Assembly: GCA_031763025.1 (NCBI GenBank)
Contig: JASSKH010000020.1
Coordinates: forward strand, 7,442,667 to 7,506,666
Direction: 5' to 3'
Origin: Macrocystis pyrifera
Taxonomy: Eukaryota; Sar; Phaeophyceae; Laminariales; Laminariaceae
Length of the DNA: 64,000 bases
The number at the start of each line of letters is the position of its first letter. Within the stretch, counting starts at the first letter, position 1. Positions 10,028-22,137 of the stretch are shown here, in pieces. Under the pieces are notes generated by a model that saw nothing but the letters and a program-made list of their open reading frames with translations, searched no databases and was not told the origin of the DNA. The translations under genes were made by a program, and so were the position numbers.

Positions 10028-11415
10028 TCTCGAGGAATAGTAAACACTGTTCGAGTTACTCACTACAACCAGCGCGGATGACGGAAACGTTGTCAACAAA
10101 GTCTTCATGTGGTAGGTTGAAACAGTGTTGTGTCCTTTCTCCCAGAATGTCTGTAAGGCTATTTACACCCGACATGATGTGCCTACTGTGCCTTTTGTTT
10201 ACTAGTGCATGCAATCGCCTGTCACTGATTTAGTAGTTCCACACTATACGTCTGTACCTCTGTGCCTTAGGAGCCCTACACCGCACAATACCAGTTTCAA
10301 AATAATTTTAACCGAATTGTCGCTCTCTGTCTCGCCAACTCGGTGCCCCCTCCCTTTGTCCGATATTTTATCAGATCGCGTGAACGGCCCCCTCGGAGAA
10401 ATGTTTGCGCAGGGGCAGCGTCACGAGTAGGTGCACACGCTTGCTCCGACCCCCAACGGACCTACTTGGCTTTGTCCAGACCGGTCGAGCAAATGTCGAC
10501 CTAATTCGTACATCGTCACCAAAGAATCCGTTGTGTCCATCCCTTGCAGGTTCTGGTTTGATTTAGGGTGGCTTACCGTATTCTACGGTGTATACCACAA
10601 CCCCAATGTAAACAATTGGGGCTCTGAAAATATTATTACTCGGTGTAATATACTCACGGGGGTGTGATATACAGCGTACCCCGCTCAAGGTATCGGTGTG
10701 TATCTGGCGATTTATAGAAGCGTATCACCGAGGTGGTATACTTTAGGGGGGGTGATATAACGGGTGTGGTAATAGTGGTTGCGAACGAGCTTGGCTGCCA
10801 CGCTCGAAGCAGTTGGGTGTGATAGCAGATAGTGGTGGGAGGTAAGAGTATTTGCTGCCACACTTGTAGCAGGAAGGTGCAGATGTTGTGCGCTGCAAAA
10901 CGCACATGATCGAGCCTTGGGTACCAGTAGAAGCAGTCACTGGCGCGTAAGAAGAGCTTTTCCCACTGCGGTGGGCCACGCGTCCACAGGGCCATTGTGC
11001 CTCCTGCACCTCCATGTTGTTGGTCTCCTTGCACAGTGATACACTCGCACACCTTCAGATCGATACTGCGTGTTTTCTCACATATTTGCTCACACCACGG
11101 TATCACCCAAGTGGTATTATTGTGGTGTCTCAGTGATTATGAGGCATGATACCGCAGGGAGTGTAGGAACCAACGTACCCCGGTGAGGAATCGTGTTGTT
11201 ATCTTGGATTTATATTCAATTTATCACGCAAGTGTTGTACTCCGGGGAGGTGTGGTCTACAACACGTAGGATGATATACACCGTCGTATACGGTACTACT
11301 GACTTACTTTTAGTGTAAAGGTTCTCCAGGGTGGAGCCTCGAAAAGTTGAAGGCCACGCCGAACACACTGAACACACTGAACAAGGACGTTTTCCGCCTT
11401 AACTTATTCATTCTT
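10028..11415. other. No gene recognised
   Basis: No ORF of convincing composition. The segment 10640-11280 has scattered degenerate copies of GGTGTGATATAC-like and GTGGTATTA-like words, suggesting an old tandem or dispersed repeat. At 10389-10430 a VNGPLGEMFAQ-type reading faintly resembles the LRR exons. Confidence 0.4.
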
Positions 11416-11417
11416 AC

Positions 11418-11500
11418 GGCCGACCATCAATACTGTCTAATCAGTATACCACCACGTTGTGGCTATGGAAACCCGAGTTCGATTCCCGGATTGCACATGC
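11418..11500 (+). tRNA. tRNA-His(GTG)-like relic, probably a pseudogene
   Basis: An anticodon-arm-like stretch CCACG-TTGTGGC-TATGG places GTG in a seven-base loop followed by G37. It is followed by a T-arm-like CCGAG-TTCGATT-CCCGG with one mismatch. The D-arm lacks the GG pair, spacing before the anticodon arm is too long, and the 3' ATTGCAC has no matching 5' acceptor strand. I therefore read it as a tRNA-His-derived pseudogene or SINE head. Confidence 0.35.
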
Positions 11501-12289
11501 CGCAATGAATTTATTGATTCGCTTTCTTTTTGTCTGGTGGTACGCAAGAAGCATCTCCCTAGGCTCGTGGACAACACAACTAAGACGGATATTTTTCGTG
11601 GTAGAGACTCATTTGTTTGAGGGATGTTTTTCACTTTAGTGTAGACACTTGGGGTACTGCTTCGCTGAGCTACTACGGGCTGTCCGCGTTTCGAGACGAC
11701 AGCATCGTTTTTTAAGACGACAGCATTCCACTGGCGCTTCTACAAACCGGTATAGGGTGTGATCTGCCCGGTAAGCCGGTTACCGGATGTATATCGTTTG
11801 TGTACGTATCTAATCCTCTGTTGGACCAGCGAGAAAATCTGAAAGGGCTCAAATGTTGAACTCCTGCCGTTGCTGCTGGAGCCTGAGACAGATTACCGCA
11901 GGTTTGGCAGTGCAGTCCCCGCAGGACATATATACGTTGTATAGCATGAGTATGCACTCACTTTAACATGCGTACGTGTAAAGATAACAAAGTGGGCAAC
12001 AATGAAAACGGCAGAGGCTCACATTTCACAGAGCAACGAGAAACCCGAGGGGTCGTTAAACGGAACTTGTGATGGTGAAGACCTATTTCTGAACCAGAAA
12101 TTCAGCCTAGCAGCTGGGGAAAATATTCGGAGTGCTCACGTACTCTGTGCGGGGATACAACTGTGTAGTGGTATTTGGGAACTCCGCACAGGTCATACGC
12201 GTTTTTTTCTGTGTCGAGCATCCAACGCTGTGCCTCTTTTTGCGTTGATATGTCGAAGTGTTTAACGAGGAGGAGCCCAGTGGTGATTA

Positions 12290-12905
12290 GTCCTATCGCG
12301 AATTGGTAGAAACATTTGCTGTGGCCTTCTTACCAGACGATACCTGACATCTCGAAGGCCGTGAGGGCGGTCGCGAGGTATATGCCTCCCGCCAAACACA
12401 AGCGCTGGCTGGCTGCGAGAGATGTGTTTCGGTCTTTTCGGAGGCGACAAGTAGCTACGGTATTACGTTCAAGAGGGCAGTGGCTTAGAGTTGGTAGTTT
12501 ATGCAGACGCAGCTTTTGCCCCCGGGCCACTAGGAGGGCATCTGTTTCGTGTGGAGCCGTGACGTGTGGGTTGCTGCCATTCAATAGATTTCTAGGACGC
12601 AGAAGACTTCCACACTCTCCACGCGTGAATCAGAGTACGTTGCGAAGGCAGAGGAGTTCCAGGAGGCCCTCTTCCTGCGGTCTGTGTGGCGTCGTAGTAT
12701 CCTGGTTGTTGAGGGCAACAAGGGTGCGATCCAGATAAAGTTAACCCCGTGACGAACTCTAACTGGGAGCAAACAGGTATCCGCCACCACTTCCAGCGTT
12801 GTCGAGCAGGGAGAGTTTTTGACCACGCATGCCGAAGTAGGTACACCGGCATGCCAACGTCTGGACGATATCTCTTCCGAAAGATGCTTTCCGCTTCCAC
12901 AGGGA
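12290..12905 (+). pseudogene. Ty1/copia retrotransposon relic (end of RT and RNase H)
   Basis: Pieces in shifting frames match the 3' end of copia pol in order: LLWPSYQTIPDISKAVRAVARYM (split here as LLWPSYQT + IPDISKAVRAVARYM), LELVVYADAAFA, STLSTRESEYVAKAEEF, an NKGAIQI block, and GEFLTTHAEVGTPA. These correspond to the RPDI..AV..L.RY motif, the first RNase H aspartate block (YADA), the ESEY block and the terminal EDN/H-x-x block. Several stops and frameshifts break it, and no LTR or upstream pol was found. It is an old 3' fragment. Confidence 0.65.
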
Positions 12906-13630
12906 CTGTTGAGTTTTTTTTCTGGGATATGATGTCTAATTTTCTATCTTTCTGACTTTGATATTTCTATTGCCGAGGTTTGAGGTGCTGAATTCTTTAT
13001 TCCTGTGATTTTTCTATTGTGAACCCAAGATCTCGTTATATTTTCGTATGCTCACTACATTTTTGTATGCAGTAAGATAAAGCTTGAGAGACCTTTCTTG
13101 AAATTGTTCTTCCAGTTGGCAATTCTTTCTGATTGATACCTGGTACCAGGTATACATTAGGAAACTCATTTTTTTTTGGTTTCTTGAGTATGGATTGGGA
13201 TTGTTTGGTGATATCGGCGTACCATATTATTATGCGCGATGTTTTAATATCGCGTTCACTACGTAATTAGAGAGCACAGAGTTTGTTCCGAGTGCTCACG
13301 TACACAGTGCAGGCATACATGTGTATCGATATTCGGAAGATCCATACAGGAAATATGCATGCATCTGTGTTTACCATTCAACGCGTTGTGACATGCTTCG
13401 TCCGCCACTCACTTCCATATTTTGTGTTCTACTTGGATAACATATATATATATACACAGCGGGGATTCACTATTACGGGTGTTTCCTGTGTATATGAACC
13501 GCCTCAGGCTCGGCCCATCATATTATATCAGTGGGTGATATTGATAATTATCCTTGCATGTGGCAGAGGCAAGCACTTCAATCGATGTTAACCGACTGGT
13601 AAAGCATGAGCTTCGAGCTCGAAAGAGCTG
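12906..13630. other. AT-rich, no gene recognised
   Basis: No coding signal. Short T-rich runs and a TATATATATATA run near 13441. Nothing further seen. Confidence 0.5.
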
Positions 13631-14017
13631 ATGATGAAAGAGATGGCACTCCAAGGCCTTGTCGTTGATTATTGCGGTCTCGCAGAGGAGACAGGTGGGG
13701 AGAGAAGGAGAGTGAACAAGTGGGCGTGCAAACGCTCCTCTTGGCTGTTTCCGATCTTGACGATCTTTAACAGATACATAACAGATACATATACCTCCTA
13801 CGATGACGGTCGTCAGGTGATGACACACCCGAATCCGATTACGGCCTATGACAACGTTCGTCAGGTGATGACACACCCGTACCCGATTACGGTCTATGAC
13901 AACGGTCGTCAGGTGGTGACACACCCAAAATCGATCTATTATGGATCCCTTGTACCGTATACTACCAGATATTCCGTGGTATCCAGTGACGACAAAATGA
14001 TAGCTACTGTCAAGTAA
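13631..14017 (+). CDS. Hypothetical ORF with 16-residue repeats (doubtful)
   Basis: A 128-codon ORF from ATG to TAA whose middle holds about three copies of a YDNGRQVMTHPNPITV-type unit, from a 48-bp DNA repeat. The opposite strand is also open across the same interval (13523-14107), as expected when a 48-bp unit lacks stops in several frames. No family recognised. The repeat multiple of three could reflect coding constraint or chance. Confidence 0.25.
   Translation: MMKEMALQGLVVDYCGLAEETGGERRRVNKWACKRSSWLFPILTIFNRYITDTYTSYDDGRQVMTHPNPITAYDNVRQVMTHPYPITVYDNGRQVVTHPKSIYYGSLVPYTTRYSVVSSDDKMIATVK
13805..13945. repeat. 48-bp tandem minisatellite, about 3 units
   Basis: CGTCAGGTGATGACACACCC recurs with starts at 13811, 13859 and 13907 (third copy with GTGGTG), giving an exact 48-bp period. 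Units are about 90% alike by eye and contiguous, with no spacer, so this is not a CRISPR array. Confidence 0.85.
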
Positions 14018-15278
14018 CATCTCCAATAGACTAGCTATGTCCCGACAGCGAACCGATAAGCTACTGACTACTGTTATTGTTGTTGTGTAGCAACTGACTA
14101 CTGCCAACGCTGCTGTTGGGTAACAACGTAGCTATCTTTAATAGGTGCCTCAAAGAAAGAATCAACACGCCATTAAGGCGGAGGCAGCCGACCCCTCTCT
14201 CGACCAGCTTTCCTGTGTACACTTTCACAGCAGTGAGTGGTGATACTCGATACTATCTGACGTGAAACTACTCAGGCCCTCGATGCAGCTGTTCACGCCA
14301 AAGGGGTACTCATGCAAACAGAGTGCCTGGACAGGTTTTTTCGAGCCTCCTACTTGTTTTTCTCCACTATTAATAGTATGAGATGTGTACAGTAGATAGA
14401 AACCCCGTACAAGGCACTCATCAAAATCGAAAAGAAAAGGTACGGACATATTTAGACAGCAGTGTAAGTTGTAGTGTGTGCGTTACCAGATATCTAGTAC
14501 GTTTATTTCCACACCAACAATAGGTTGCGAGGCCTTCCCGCTGGACTTGGTCCAGTTACGGTCCACCTACTTGTTGGGGCGTACGTATATGTACCAGGAT
14601 TTTCTTGTGTCGTCCAGTGCCCCAGGGCTCCAGTTTGTTTTTTTCGATATGACCTTTGACTGGTACTACGGAAGAGGGGGCGCTTGTTTTTCCTATATTT
14701 CAGTCGACGGGAGCCACTCGGCCGAGTAGACATCTTATTTCTTGGTATCGTGAGTGTTTGTGAGCTTAATGCTTTAACGATGTCCAACGATAGGTGATCG
14801 TTTTGTTACTTTTGTGACGACAAACTATGTTCGGACTTCGCGTCTTACTTCGAACGAAATACAGAGCCACTCGTCCAAGCAACGTAAACGCGGTGGTGAT
14901 ATTGGGGGGTTTCCCCCTGCCGTACTCGTACCACCAGTCCTTTGGTTTATGCGGGTGGGATACGGAGCTCCTCAAGTACGGAAGCTCAGAAATGGTTGGG
15001 TACACCCCGACCGCCGTAGTATGCGTCGAAAGGTGTTGTCGCGCCCCCCTCACCCGGTATGACGTGCGCGTTCATCTTCAAGGACGCAAAAGCTCCATTC
15101 GGCATTCCGACGTGACCGCTCGTTGATTCATTTTGCACAGTTTTCGCGCACTCGAGCTCCCTCTCGCTCCTTCGGCGACGTACTTGTGATGGAAGAAAAA
15201 CTAAAATGTACTGGAAAAAAAGTCTTGTAAAACATCAGCAGGGACTATAGCTGTAGTGCATTACATGTTTGTACTAGG
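14018..15278. other. No gene recognised
   Basis: Several frames of 80-95 codons overlap on both strands between 14225 and 15126, none with a recognisable motif or clear codon bias. Confidence 0.4.
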
Positions 15279-15387
15279 TATTTAGGGGGACCATAGTAAA
15301 TAGGACCAACATTTGTTAATATAAAGAGGGAAATATATAGGTTTTTATGTTTACCGTAGGTCCTATTTACTATGGCCCTCCGTAATA
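15279..15387. mobile_element. MITE family A, copy 1 (109 bp)
   Basis: Terminal inverted repeats of about 27 bp surround an AT-rich centre with AAATATATAGGTTTTTATG. The left end reads TTTAGGGGGACCATAGTAAA, and the right end is the complement of TTACGGAGGGCCATAGTAAA. It is flanked by TA on both sides. Related copies are at 25147, 28526 and 45061. Confidence 0.75.
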
Positions 15388-15705
15388 GTACACTTCGTGA
15401 CAGAGATTCAAAGTCCATTGTAATACACCAGCAGGGCGTGGCACATACGACTACTAATAGTCGACCGCTTACACATGCTCGCAGTCACATATAATCATGG
15501 CGCACGCCACGACGGGGGTATGATACAAGGGAGTTTCCTAAATTTAATGAGGCGTCACATGTTTGAAGAACTCTCTGCCGCTATCACCGAATCAAACCCC
15601 GACGGGGTCGATATCGATATGGGCAATCAGGGGTAGAAGTGATAGCAGTAAACACATGGTATTTCGTAAGGGTTTTGCGGTTGTTTTTGGTCTACTGCTG
15701 CAGTT

Positions 15706-15798
15706 CTCTTTTAGTACCACAGTCCCGTTTTGGGGACAAATAACTTAGAATTTGACTGGTTTGTCCCCGAAACGGAACTGCAGTCCAAAAAGATTTAA
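15706..15798. mobile_element. Fold-back MITE related to the 2907 element
   Basis: Long inverted halves: CACAGTCCCGTTTTGGGGAC on the left, and the complement of GCAGTTCCGTTTCGGGGAC on the right. The core TTAGAATTTGACTGGTTTGT matches GCAGAATTTGAGTAGCTTGT of the 2907-3007 element, so both belong to one family. The right edge has TTAA; the left edge is eroded. Confidence 0.5.
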
Positions 15799-16518
15799 GT
15801 ATATGTGTCTGATTGGTACAACGTCTACCATGGTATGCCTGACGCCATTGGACCCCCTTTAGTTTGTCGATGATGACGTGATTGTAACGAGCACTAATTA
15901 TTACCGATAATCGTAGAGAAGGGAAAGGGTTGCCCTGCTGTTTCCTAGGTGTTACCATTAAATAAAATGTTAAACGGGAGTACGGAAATTATCTTGGGAC
16001 ATAGATATTTGTCAGGTAGATTTTTACTTGTTTAAAGATGCTGCTGTCGCCGCTATTTATTTTTCCTCGCGTGGGTTTTCAGAGTAAGTGATAGCAGCAG
16101 GAGGAGATACCAGGCATGCTTATGCAGTAGACTCTGACCACCCGACCCGAACCCTAACCCTATCCCGAACGGTATGGGGTGACCTGTGCTTGGATGCCAA
16201 ACTTAGGACGCGGGTTTTAGGTATGGAGAAGTCAGTAGCTTCACTGTTGTCTTGTTTCGACCTGCTATAGAAAGGTAGATTGTCTGTCGTCCTGTGTTAT
16301 TATAGGCCATTGTTGTCGTGGGCCGTTCCTCTCTTCTGTCGCAGTCGGCCATTTTTTTCTTGGAAATAATATTGTTTCCCTTTAGCCTTTCTTCCTGGGG
16401 AATTTTTATTAGCGATGGACGACGAAATTCTTCCTTCATGCCGCACATTGTCGGACGGGAAATTGCTGGCCTTACCATATGGACGCTGTGGACACTTAAT
16501 TGCTGTATTTTACTACCT
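15799..16518. other. No gene recognised; short dispersed repeat at 16164-16200
   Basis: CGAACGGTATGGGGTGACC followed by TGTGCTTGGATGC is also found near 46103-46135 with few changes, marking an old dispersed repeat. ACCCTAACCCT at about 16151 is only two units, so it is not telomeric. Confidence 0.4.
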
Positions 16519-16695
16519 GTTGTCTCAACGCAAGATAGCACTACACGTACAACACCCTACACAAATCTTTCGTATGTTTACGTGCGTGTATACTTGTTCT
16601 ATCTGTTCTGTTGTCTCAACATAAGACAGCACTACATGTACAACACCCTACACGAAACTTGCATGACGTACATACACGTGCGTGTGCACGTAGAA
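16519..16695. repeat. 90-bp tandem duplication
   Basis: TGTTGTCTCAAC starts at 16519 and again at 16609. Each is followed by similar GCACTACANGTACAACACCC and CGTGCGTGT segments. Two diverged units. Confidence 0.75.
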
Positions 16696-18394
16696 CATTT
16701 ACACCTACAGCAGTAGCCGTGGTCACAATGTTTACCCCCTTTTCTGCTATTTTTTCATCGTTTTTATTCGTTTTTTGCAATTATCTCGCTCAGTTTGAAG
16801 TATTTTCCATTTTTTTCTGCAGTTTTGATCAATCAAATATTTCGTTATTTTCGCGTGTTTCTTTTTCATTTTCGTATATTTTGGTATTTTTTTGCCGATT
16901 CTTGACTTTATTCCGTAAACCTGGTCCTGCGTTTGTGATTGTTCGTATGCGAGCTTGCAGTACGCAGTTCCCCCACTATCTTGACCGCTCCCCACAGCCC
17001 GACCAGCTGTGTCCGAGCTTCCCCATGACAACTTCATATGCGCGAGGAGTAGCTGATGCTGTACAGGCGCACCTGTGTCGCAGATAGGGCGTAGATTAGG
17101 CCTGTGTCGCGGAGAGGGGTGTAGACGAGGGCGGGAAGGAAGAGGGTAAATCTGAGTGTAGCACTGGAGGGGCGCTGGGCGTTACGGTTACGTATTGCAG
17201 TGACGACATGTTCGATGATAGAATTTTCACCAGCCACCGTATTTCCTCGATACATATAAAAACGGGCGGCAGGTCGTCAGGTTCAGGGAGCGCAAAGGCG
17301 AGGCGACGGCGCACTTGGAGTAGACCATCAGTTTGCACAGAACGCCCGAGTTGAAGGTATCATATAACCGCTGTCCCGTTCTGTGTCGATAAGACGAGCG
17401 CTCGTGCAGCGGGAGAACGGAATGGCGCTGTTCGGCAACTGCTTCTCCAGCAGGCATCCCGTCATGGCGTGTTGTCGAGACGAGTATGCTACCAATTTCA
17501 ACTTAGCGAGCGGGTGCAAGTGCATGGTATCCGCCGTTCCGCCGCAATTGTTGAAAGCCTGCGCAGCATCCGTTTAGGTGGCGATACTAGTCAGCGCCGG
17601 GGGTCCATCGAGAAGATCGCCGTGCAACTTGGCGCAAAGACAAAACAAAATCGCAGGTATCCTCCCACATCAAAAGGGACACAGGAAAAAATGTACCTAG
17701 ATGAATTTTTCATGGCACTCGTGGTTGGCTACGCTCCCCTTGGTTGACCCTCGAGAGCATAAGTGAACGTCTCCCTCGTAAACCCAGAAGGGACCCTCTA
17801 CAAGTGGAAGAGGAAGGGCGTGCCGGTATGGGGGGGTGCACTGATCGTCGTCTCTTTTTGCCCCCCGAATCGACCGTCTCCCACTCGCGTCCACACCCAA
17901 AAACCTCTTCCTTTTCCACTCGGTTGGTCGCTCTTACGAAGGACATGGACAACAGCGGCGGCGGCGGGGGGGCGAACACGATACTCGGCAGGGACTCCAT
18001 CTCCAGCGTTTGGAGAAGGAGAGCCGGCTGGATCACGGCGATGAGCTCGTTCTCCATGTACGAGCTGATACCCTTTTCCTCCTGAAACATTGGGCGGCCG
18101 GCACAGGCGTCATCTGGGGATAGATTCAACAAGCGAAACGGACGACGGACGACAAGTCAAGGTGATGCCGAGTCGTGATGAAAAAAAAACTTCGTAACTC
18201 GTTTTGACGCAACAGGCAAGTCTGCTCTTGACCAGCGTCATAAAATAGCCAAGTTCGTAGTTGTGCTGTGCTCTGGATCAAGCGCGTATCATAACAACAG
18301 AGTAATACAACCCGCAGTTCACCTGTGAGCAAAACAGAATGGGCGGCTTCAAGCCGTTGCCCCCGTAGATCCTTAGCCTGGTCTCGTGGGGAAG

Positions 18395-18740
18395 CTCGAG
18401 CTGCCTGGTCAGCTGCTTCCTGCTGCTGCTGCTACTGCCTGGTGTGCTGCTGTTGCCTCTACTGCTGCTGCTGCTGATGTGGTGATAGTTGTTGCTGCTT
18501 GCTGCTTGCTGTTGATGGTGCTGGCATTGGTGCTTCTGTCTCCAGCATTAATATTAGCCACGGCGTTCCCATTGAAGTCGGCTGCTTTGCGGGTGCTGCT
18601 GCTGGAGGCTGTTGGTACTCCTCCTGGCATTACTCCACCTCTTCGGCGTCTGGAGCCTGACACGGAGAGCTCTGACTGCCTGGTCTGCTGCTGCTGCAGC
18701 TACTTCTGTGCTGCTGTGCCACTACTGCTCTGCTGCAGAA
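18395..18740. repeat. Imperfect CTG/CAG trinucleotide tract
   Basis: Dense CTGCTG runs, for example 18421-18475 and 18681-18735, interrupted by CCTGGT and TGTT. Both blocks share a CTGACTGCCTGGT-like lead-in, indicating an internal duplication about 270 bp apart. Leu-, Ala- or Cys-rich frames across it are compositional. Confidence 0.75.
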
Positions 18741-19581
18741 AATGTGTGGGCGCCGCGCGGAAGATACCGCTCGTTCACGAAACTTGACAGTCCAGCGAGC
18801 GTGATTCGAATTTCGGGATGAAATCGGGGTGATTTTGGCCTCTTGGCCAACAGAAAAAAAATCCCCGTCCCCTCTCGCGTAATAATTTTCTGCCTGATTG
18901 GAACGTCTTGCACCGGTCAAAAAGAAAAAAGTCAATGAGAATGACACAAATCGAACAGCAGAGCTTGTCTCTCAGCCTCGTACGCCGCCCGCCCGTCTCG
19001 CGACCACCTCACCAGCGATTCGGTAGGGGCAAAGCTTTCATCACCCTCTGCCACAGTGAGCCCCGTCGCCCGTGTCGCGTGAAGCCCGGTGCTCACCGTG
19101 GCCCCCGTTCGCGGGCTCGGCAAAATTGGCGCTCAGACGGCGTCGCTCTCTCTGTCAAGTTTAGTTTGGTCGCAAAAAAAAAAGCACTTCTTGAATTAAT
19201 TTTTGCATATCAAAACGATCCTTATAAATTCGTACATGGTATAAGCGGAGCCTCACAAGGAGGCCAGACAGACCCCATTCGTGCTTCCCTCGTGTCTCGA
19301 GGCACACGCGACGCTTAGCCACGAAAACGGCGACCGCGCTCCTCGCAACCCCCCTTCTGCCCACCAGCACCCGCTGACACCCGCGAAGGGCGCCGGGCTC
19401 GCCCGCAGTGCCGTGGTCTGAGCACACGCGCGCGCACGAAGCGAAATAAACTTTCTTCAGAATATAAGCTACGCTTGACTCGTACGTGGTATCTTCGTAT
19501 GAATACGAGTACAAGAAGGCGCTTGTATTCATGATCGCGGAATTTGTTCGTAACTATAAGCTACACCAGATATTGCTTTTA

Positions 19582-19860
19582 TACCAGAAAACTGTATACC
19601 TTGACAAAAGTCGTCATCTAACTTGGGTCTGGTGTGACCTGATGACCTCGTTTTATTTTTTCATACCGTAAACTGGCAAAATGGCACTGGTGCACCGTTT
19701 TTTCTGTCATTTTTGTGACTTTGACGGACATGGACTTTTTACCAGAAAACCTCATCAAACTTGGTTTAGTGTACCCTGATTTGCCTGTGTTCATGGTTTG
19801 TACCGTAACCTAAAAACACAATAACAGGTGTACCGTGTTTTGTCATTTTTTCCGATGGGA
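19582..19860. repeat. Diverged tandem duplication, period about 159 bp
   Basis: TACCAGAAAAC recurs at about 19582 and 19740. In both copies it is followed in order by an ACTTGG block, a TACCGTAA(A/C)CT block, and GTGCACCGT or GTGTACCGT before TGTCATTTTT. Confidence 0.6.
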
Positions 19861-20591
19861 CAAGTTTTAATTTGCTTTTAAATACCACAGGTAAACCTAG
19901 GGAATTATTCTGTACATTGTCAGATGGTAAATGAAATAATAGTAGTGTGGACAGTCCCGTGTTACTGTCGCGCAACGCAGGACACTGATTAGTACGCGAA
20001 TGAGAATCCACCAATATTGATTGGGTCGTACTGTGTTGACGAATACTTGCATATATTTATATAGTCAATCAGGAATGTTTTGGCAAGAACAGACCTACTT
20101 GCCGCTGTTATGATGTAGCACGCGCCTTCACATTTTCTCAAGGAATGAGTGGTCGGCGATATTGTTTGGGCGAATCGTATTGTCCGGCGAATATTATCGG
20201 AAGCATGTGACTATTCGGGCAGTTGGTTTTGGACTCTTTACACCTGCCGTTCGTATAGGTTATTATTGATTCAGGTCGTGATACTGCTTTGAAGGAGGCT
20301 GAAAGCCAAGTAATTATCTGGGCTCAAGTATTAGGATCATGTTTGTAGTACTTTGGAGGTGTATCGTAGATGGAAAACCAGGTGTTTTCCCAGCGAGGCA
20401 CGAATTCGGTTCTTAGTATCCGCGTGCACGAAAGGAACAAAACTGATGTTGTACCTCTAACCAACCACACACGTGCGTACCAACGAGTACCGACTTAAAA
20501 GGCAAACCTGTCCGGGGGTACGAAGTGTGACACCTCCTGCAACTGCTGGCCCCTAGAAGAACAAAACGACGCTGAAGTTCACGCTGTTTGC

Positions 20592-21110
20592 ATGTCCATC
20601 CAGACCGAAGACCCTCCCCTCTGGAGCGACCTACTTTCATCGTCTGCTCGCGGGGCAGTCCGCAGCGAACATCGGGGTCATTGCTTGAGCTGCCACGAAG
20701 CCTCACACTCCCTCAGACAGTGTAGACACCCCTTTCAAAACCTTAGCGGTATTTTGAACGCCGATCTCGGAACGCTCGGCGACGACGGCGCGGCGTCCCG
20801 CCGTTGGCAAGAACGCAGGATCAGACACGGCCGCGAGCACAAATCACGCCGAACAAACACTATAAGAGGAAACAAAAGGGTCGTTCCGGCCACTAGCGTG
20901 GGCAGCACGACGGCCAAGGTCAACAGCGCAGACAAAAAGACGACTACATTACTCACGCAGAACGAGGACATCAACAGTCTCACTCCGGCCTCCGGTGGTG
21001 GTTCGACCGCCCTTTCCTCTTCCGCCCCGGGGTTCCGCTATGGTGCTTCGTATAACTCGGGCGGAAACCCGAACGGACGCCAGCCAGACACCTTCCGCGC
21101 CGGTAGCTGA
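20592..21110 (+). pseudogene. Gag-type fragment with CCHC zinc knuckle (copy 1)
   Basis: Open frame of 172 codons. A canonical nucleocapsid knuckle, CLSCHEASHSLRQC (CX2CX4HX4C), is encoded at 20682-20723 and would bind element RNA. It continues with LGTLGDDG and ERRIRHGR blocks and a Gly/Ser/Asn-rich tail. The same order (DDPPLW, RGHCLSC, LGTLGDDGE) occurs in copy 2 at 38016-39038, where the final Cys of the knuckle is His. The ATG at 20592 is internal to the homologous stretch, so it is not a real start. Confidence 0.65.
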
Positions 21111-21460
21111 CAGGTCGACGGCGGTTCGGCCCCTCCTGCCCGTCCGCCAGTATTGCCGGGAAAACAACATGTAAATTTCACAAGATGCTCGAGTCCCAGG
21201 CTCGCTCAGCGCTCAGTGCCGACCTGCCCCGTTCCTGCCACGCAGCCGCTCAGCTTCACTTGCTTCAATCGGGGAGCGCCCGGACGTCTTCCTCGGCATC
21301 GGAAGCCCGCGCCTCAAACGCCGATCCCCTCAACTTGGCCAGAACCCGCGCGACAAACGCCGCTCTCCCGAACCACGCACCACGCAGCCCACGAGTGTCG
21401 CGCCGTCGCGTCGTTGGTTTTAGCGAGGGTATCGCCTCCCTTTGCCTCTAAGGCCATGCG

Positions 21461-21859
21461 GTGGCGGTCGGTTTGAGGTGCGGGAAGGCCAACACCGAAA
21501 CCCCGAGATCTGGGTTGAAGCCCGACTCGGCGTTTCCTCGCAATAACGGTGGCTGCTCCACCCGTTTTCCTATCAAGGAGGAGTCGACAAGATTAGCTAC
21601 CACGTCCCCCTTCCCGACCAGGTCTACAGGACGGAAGCCCTCTCCGGTGGATCCTTTGCTGCCCCCCACCCGAGCACCGTTCTTGAAGTCGTCGGCAGGG
21701 TCTGCTAGCCCTCTTTCGTCTTCACGCACGCCAGTCCACGTGCGCAGCGCTCCTTCGGCTCCAGTCCAACAGGAGCAACCGGACACTGCCCGTCGAGCCA
21801 GTGGTGACTCCACGGCCTCCGATCGGTTCAACCGGACAGCATACCCGTTAAATTCGTAA
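21461..21859 (+). pseudogene. Polyprotein linker (copy 1)
   Basis: Pro/Ser-rich frame sharing RCGKANTETP, FPIKEESTR and RSTGRKPSPVDPLLP blocks with copy 2 (37446-37916). No known fold. It connects the zinc-knuckle region to the NADAR domain. Confidence 0.5.
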
Positions 21860-22137
21860 GAATCGTCGCTCTCGTCGAGCAGAACGGGCTCAGAGCCCCT
21901 TGCTCCTCTTGATCAAGGGGCGAGACCATCGGGCGCAGCAAGAGAACCTTCCGGCGATTTATTGCTTACGGGCAATGGTGACACAGAGCCAGTATAGGTG
22001 GAACCAGTCTCGCCTCGTGCACCAGGGGCTCGGTGTTCTCAGAGAAGCACACTCTCTCCCCTTTTCACTGCAACTGCGGCCACTGACGACTCGGCACCTC
22101 CAGTCTATGACCCTACTCTCGTGTATTCAACGGAGCG

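Larger units (their letters stand above)
16696..20485. other. No confident gene; anonymous unique sequence with simple repeats
   Basis: The minus strand is open at 17710-18132 (140 codons, with a PPPPPLL run and a Lys/Arg-rich segment); it could be an exon, but I see no motif or convincing splice pair. 18395-18740 is CTG-rich. 19582-19860 holds a diverged 159-bp duplication. The 20000-20485 stretch looks non-coding. Confidence 0.4.

Noticed and set aside
13805-13945. CRISPR-like periodic repeat
   Set aside because: Units are contiguous without spacers and the genome is eukaryotic; it is a minisatellite.
16141-16165. ACCCTAACCCT resembling telomere repeat
   Set aside because: Only about two units and embedded in a dispersed repeat also found at 46 kb; not a telomere.
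17710-18132. 140-codon minus-strand ORF as an exon
   Set aside because: Low-complexity Pro/Arg/Ser composition, open frames on the other strand too, and no convincing splice pair.
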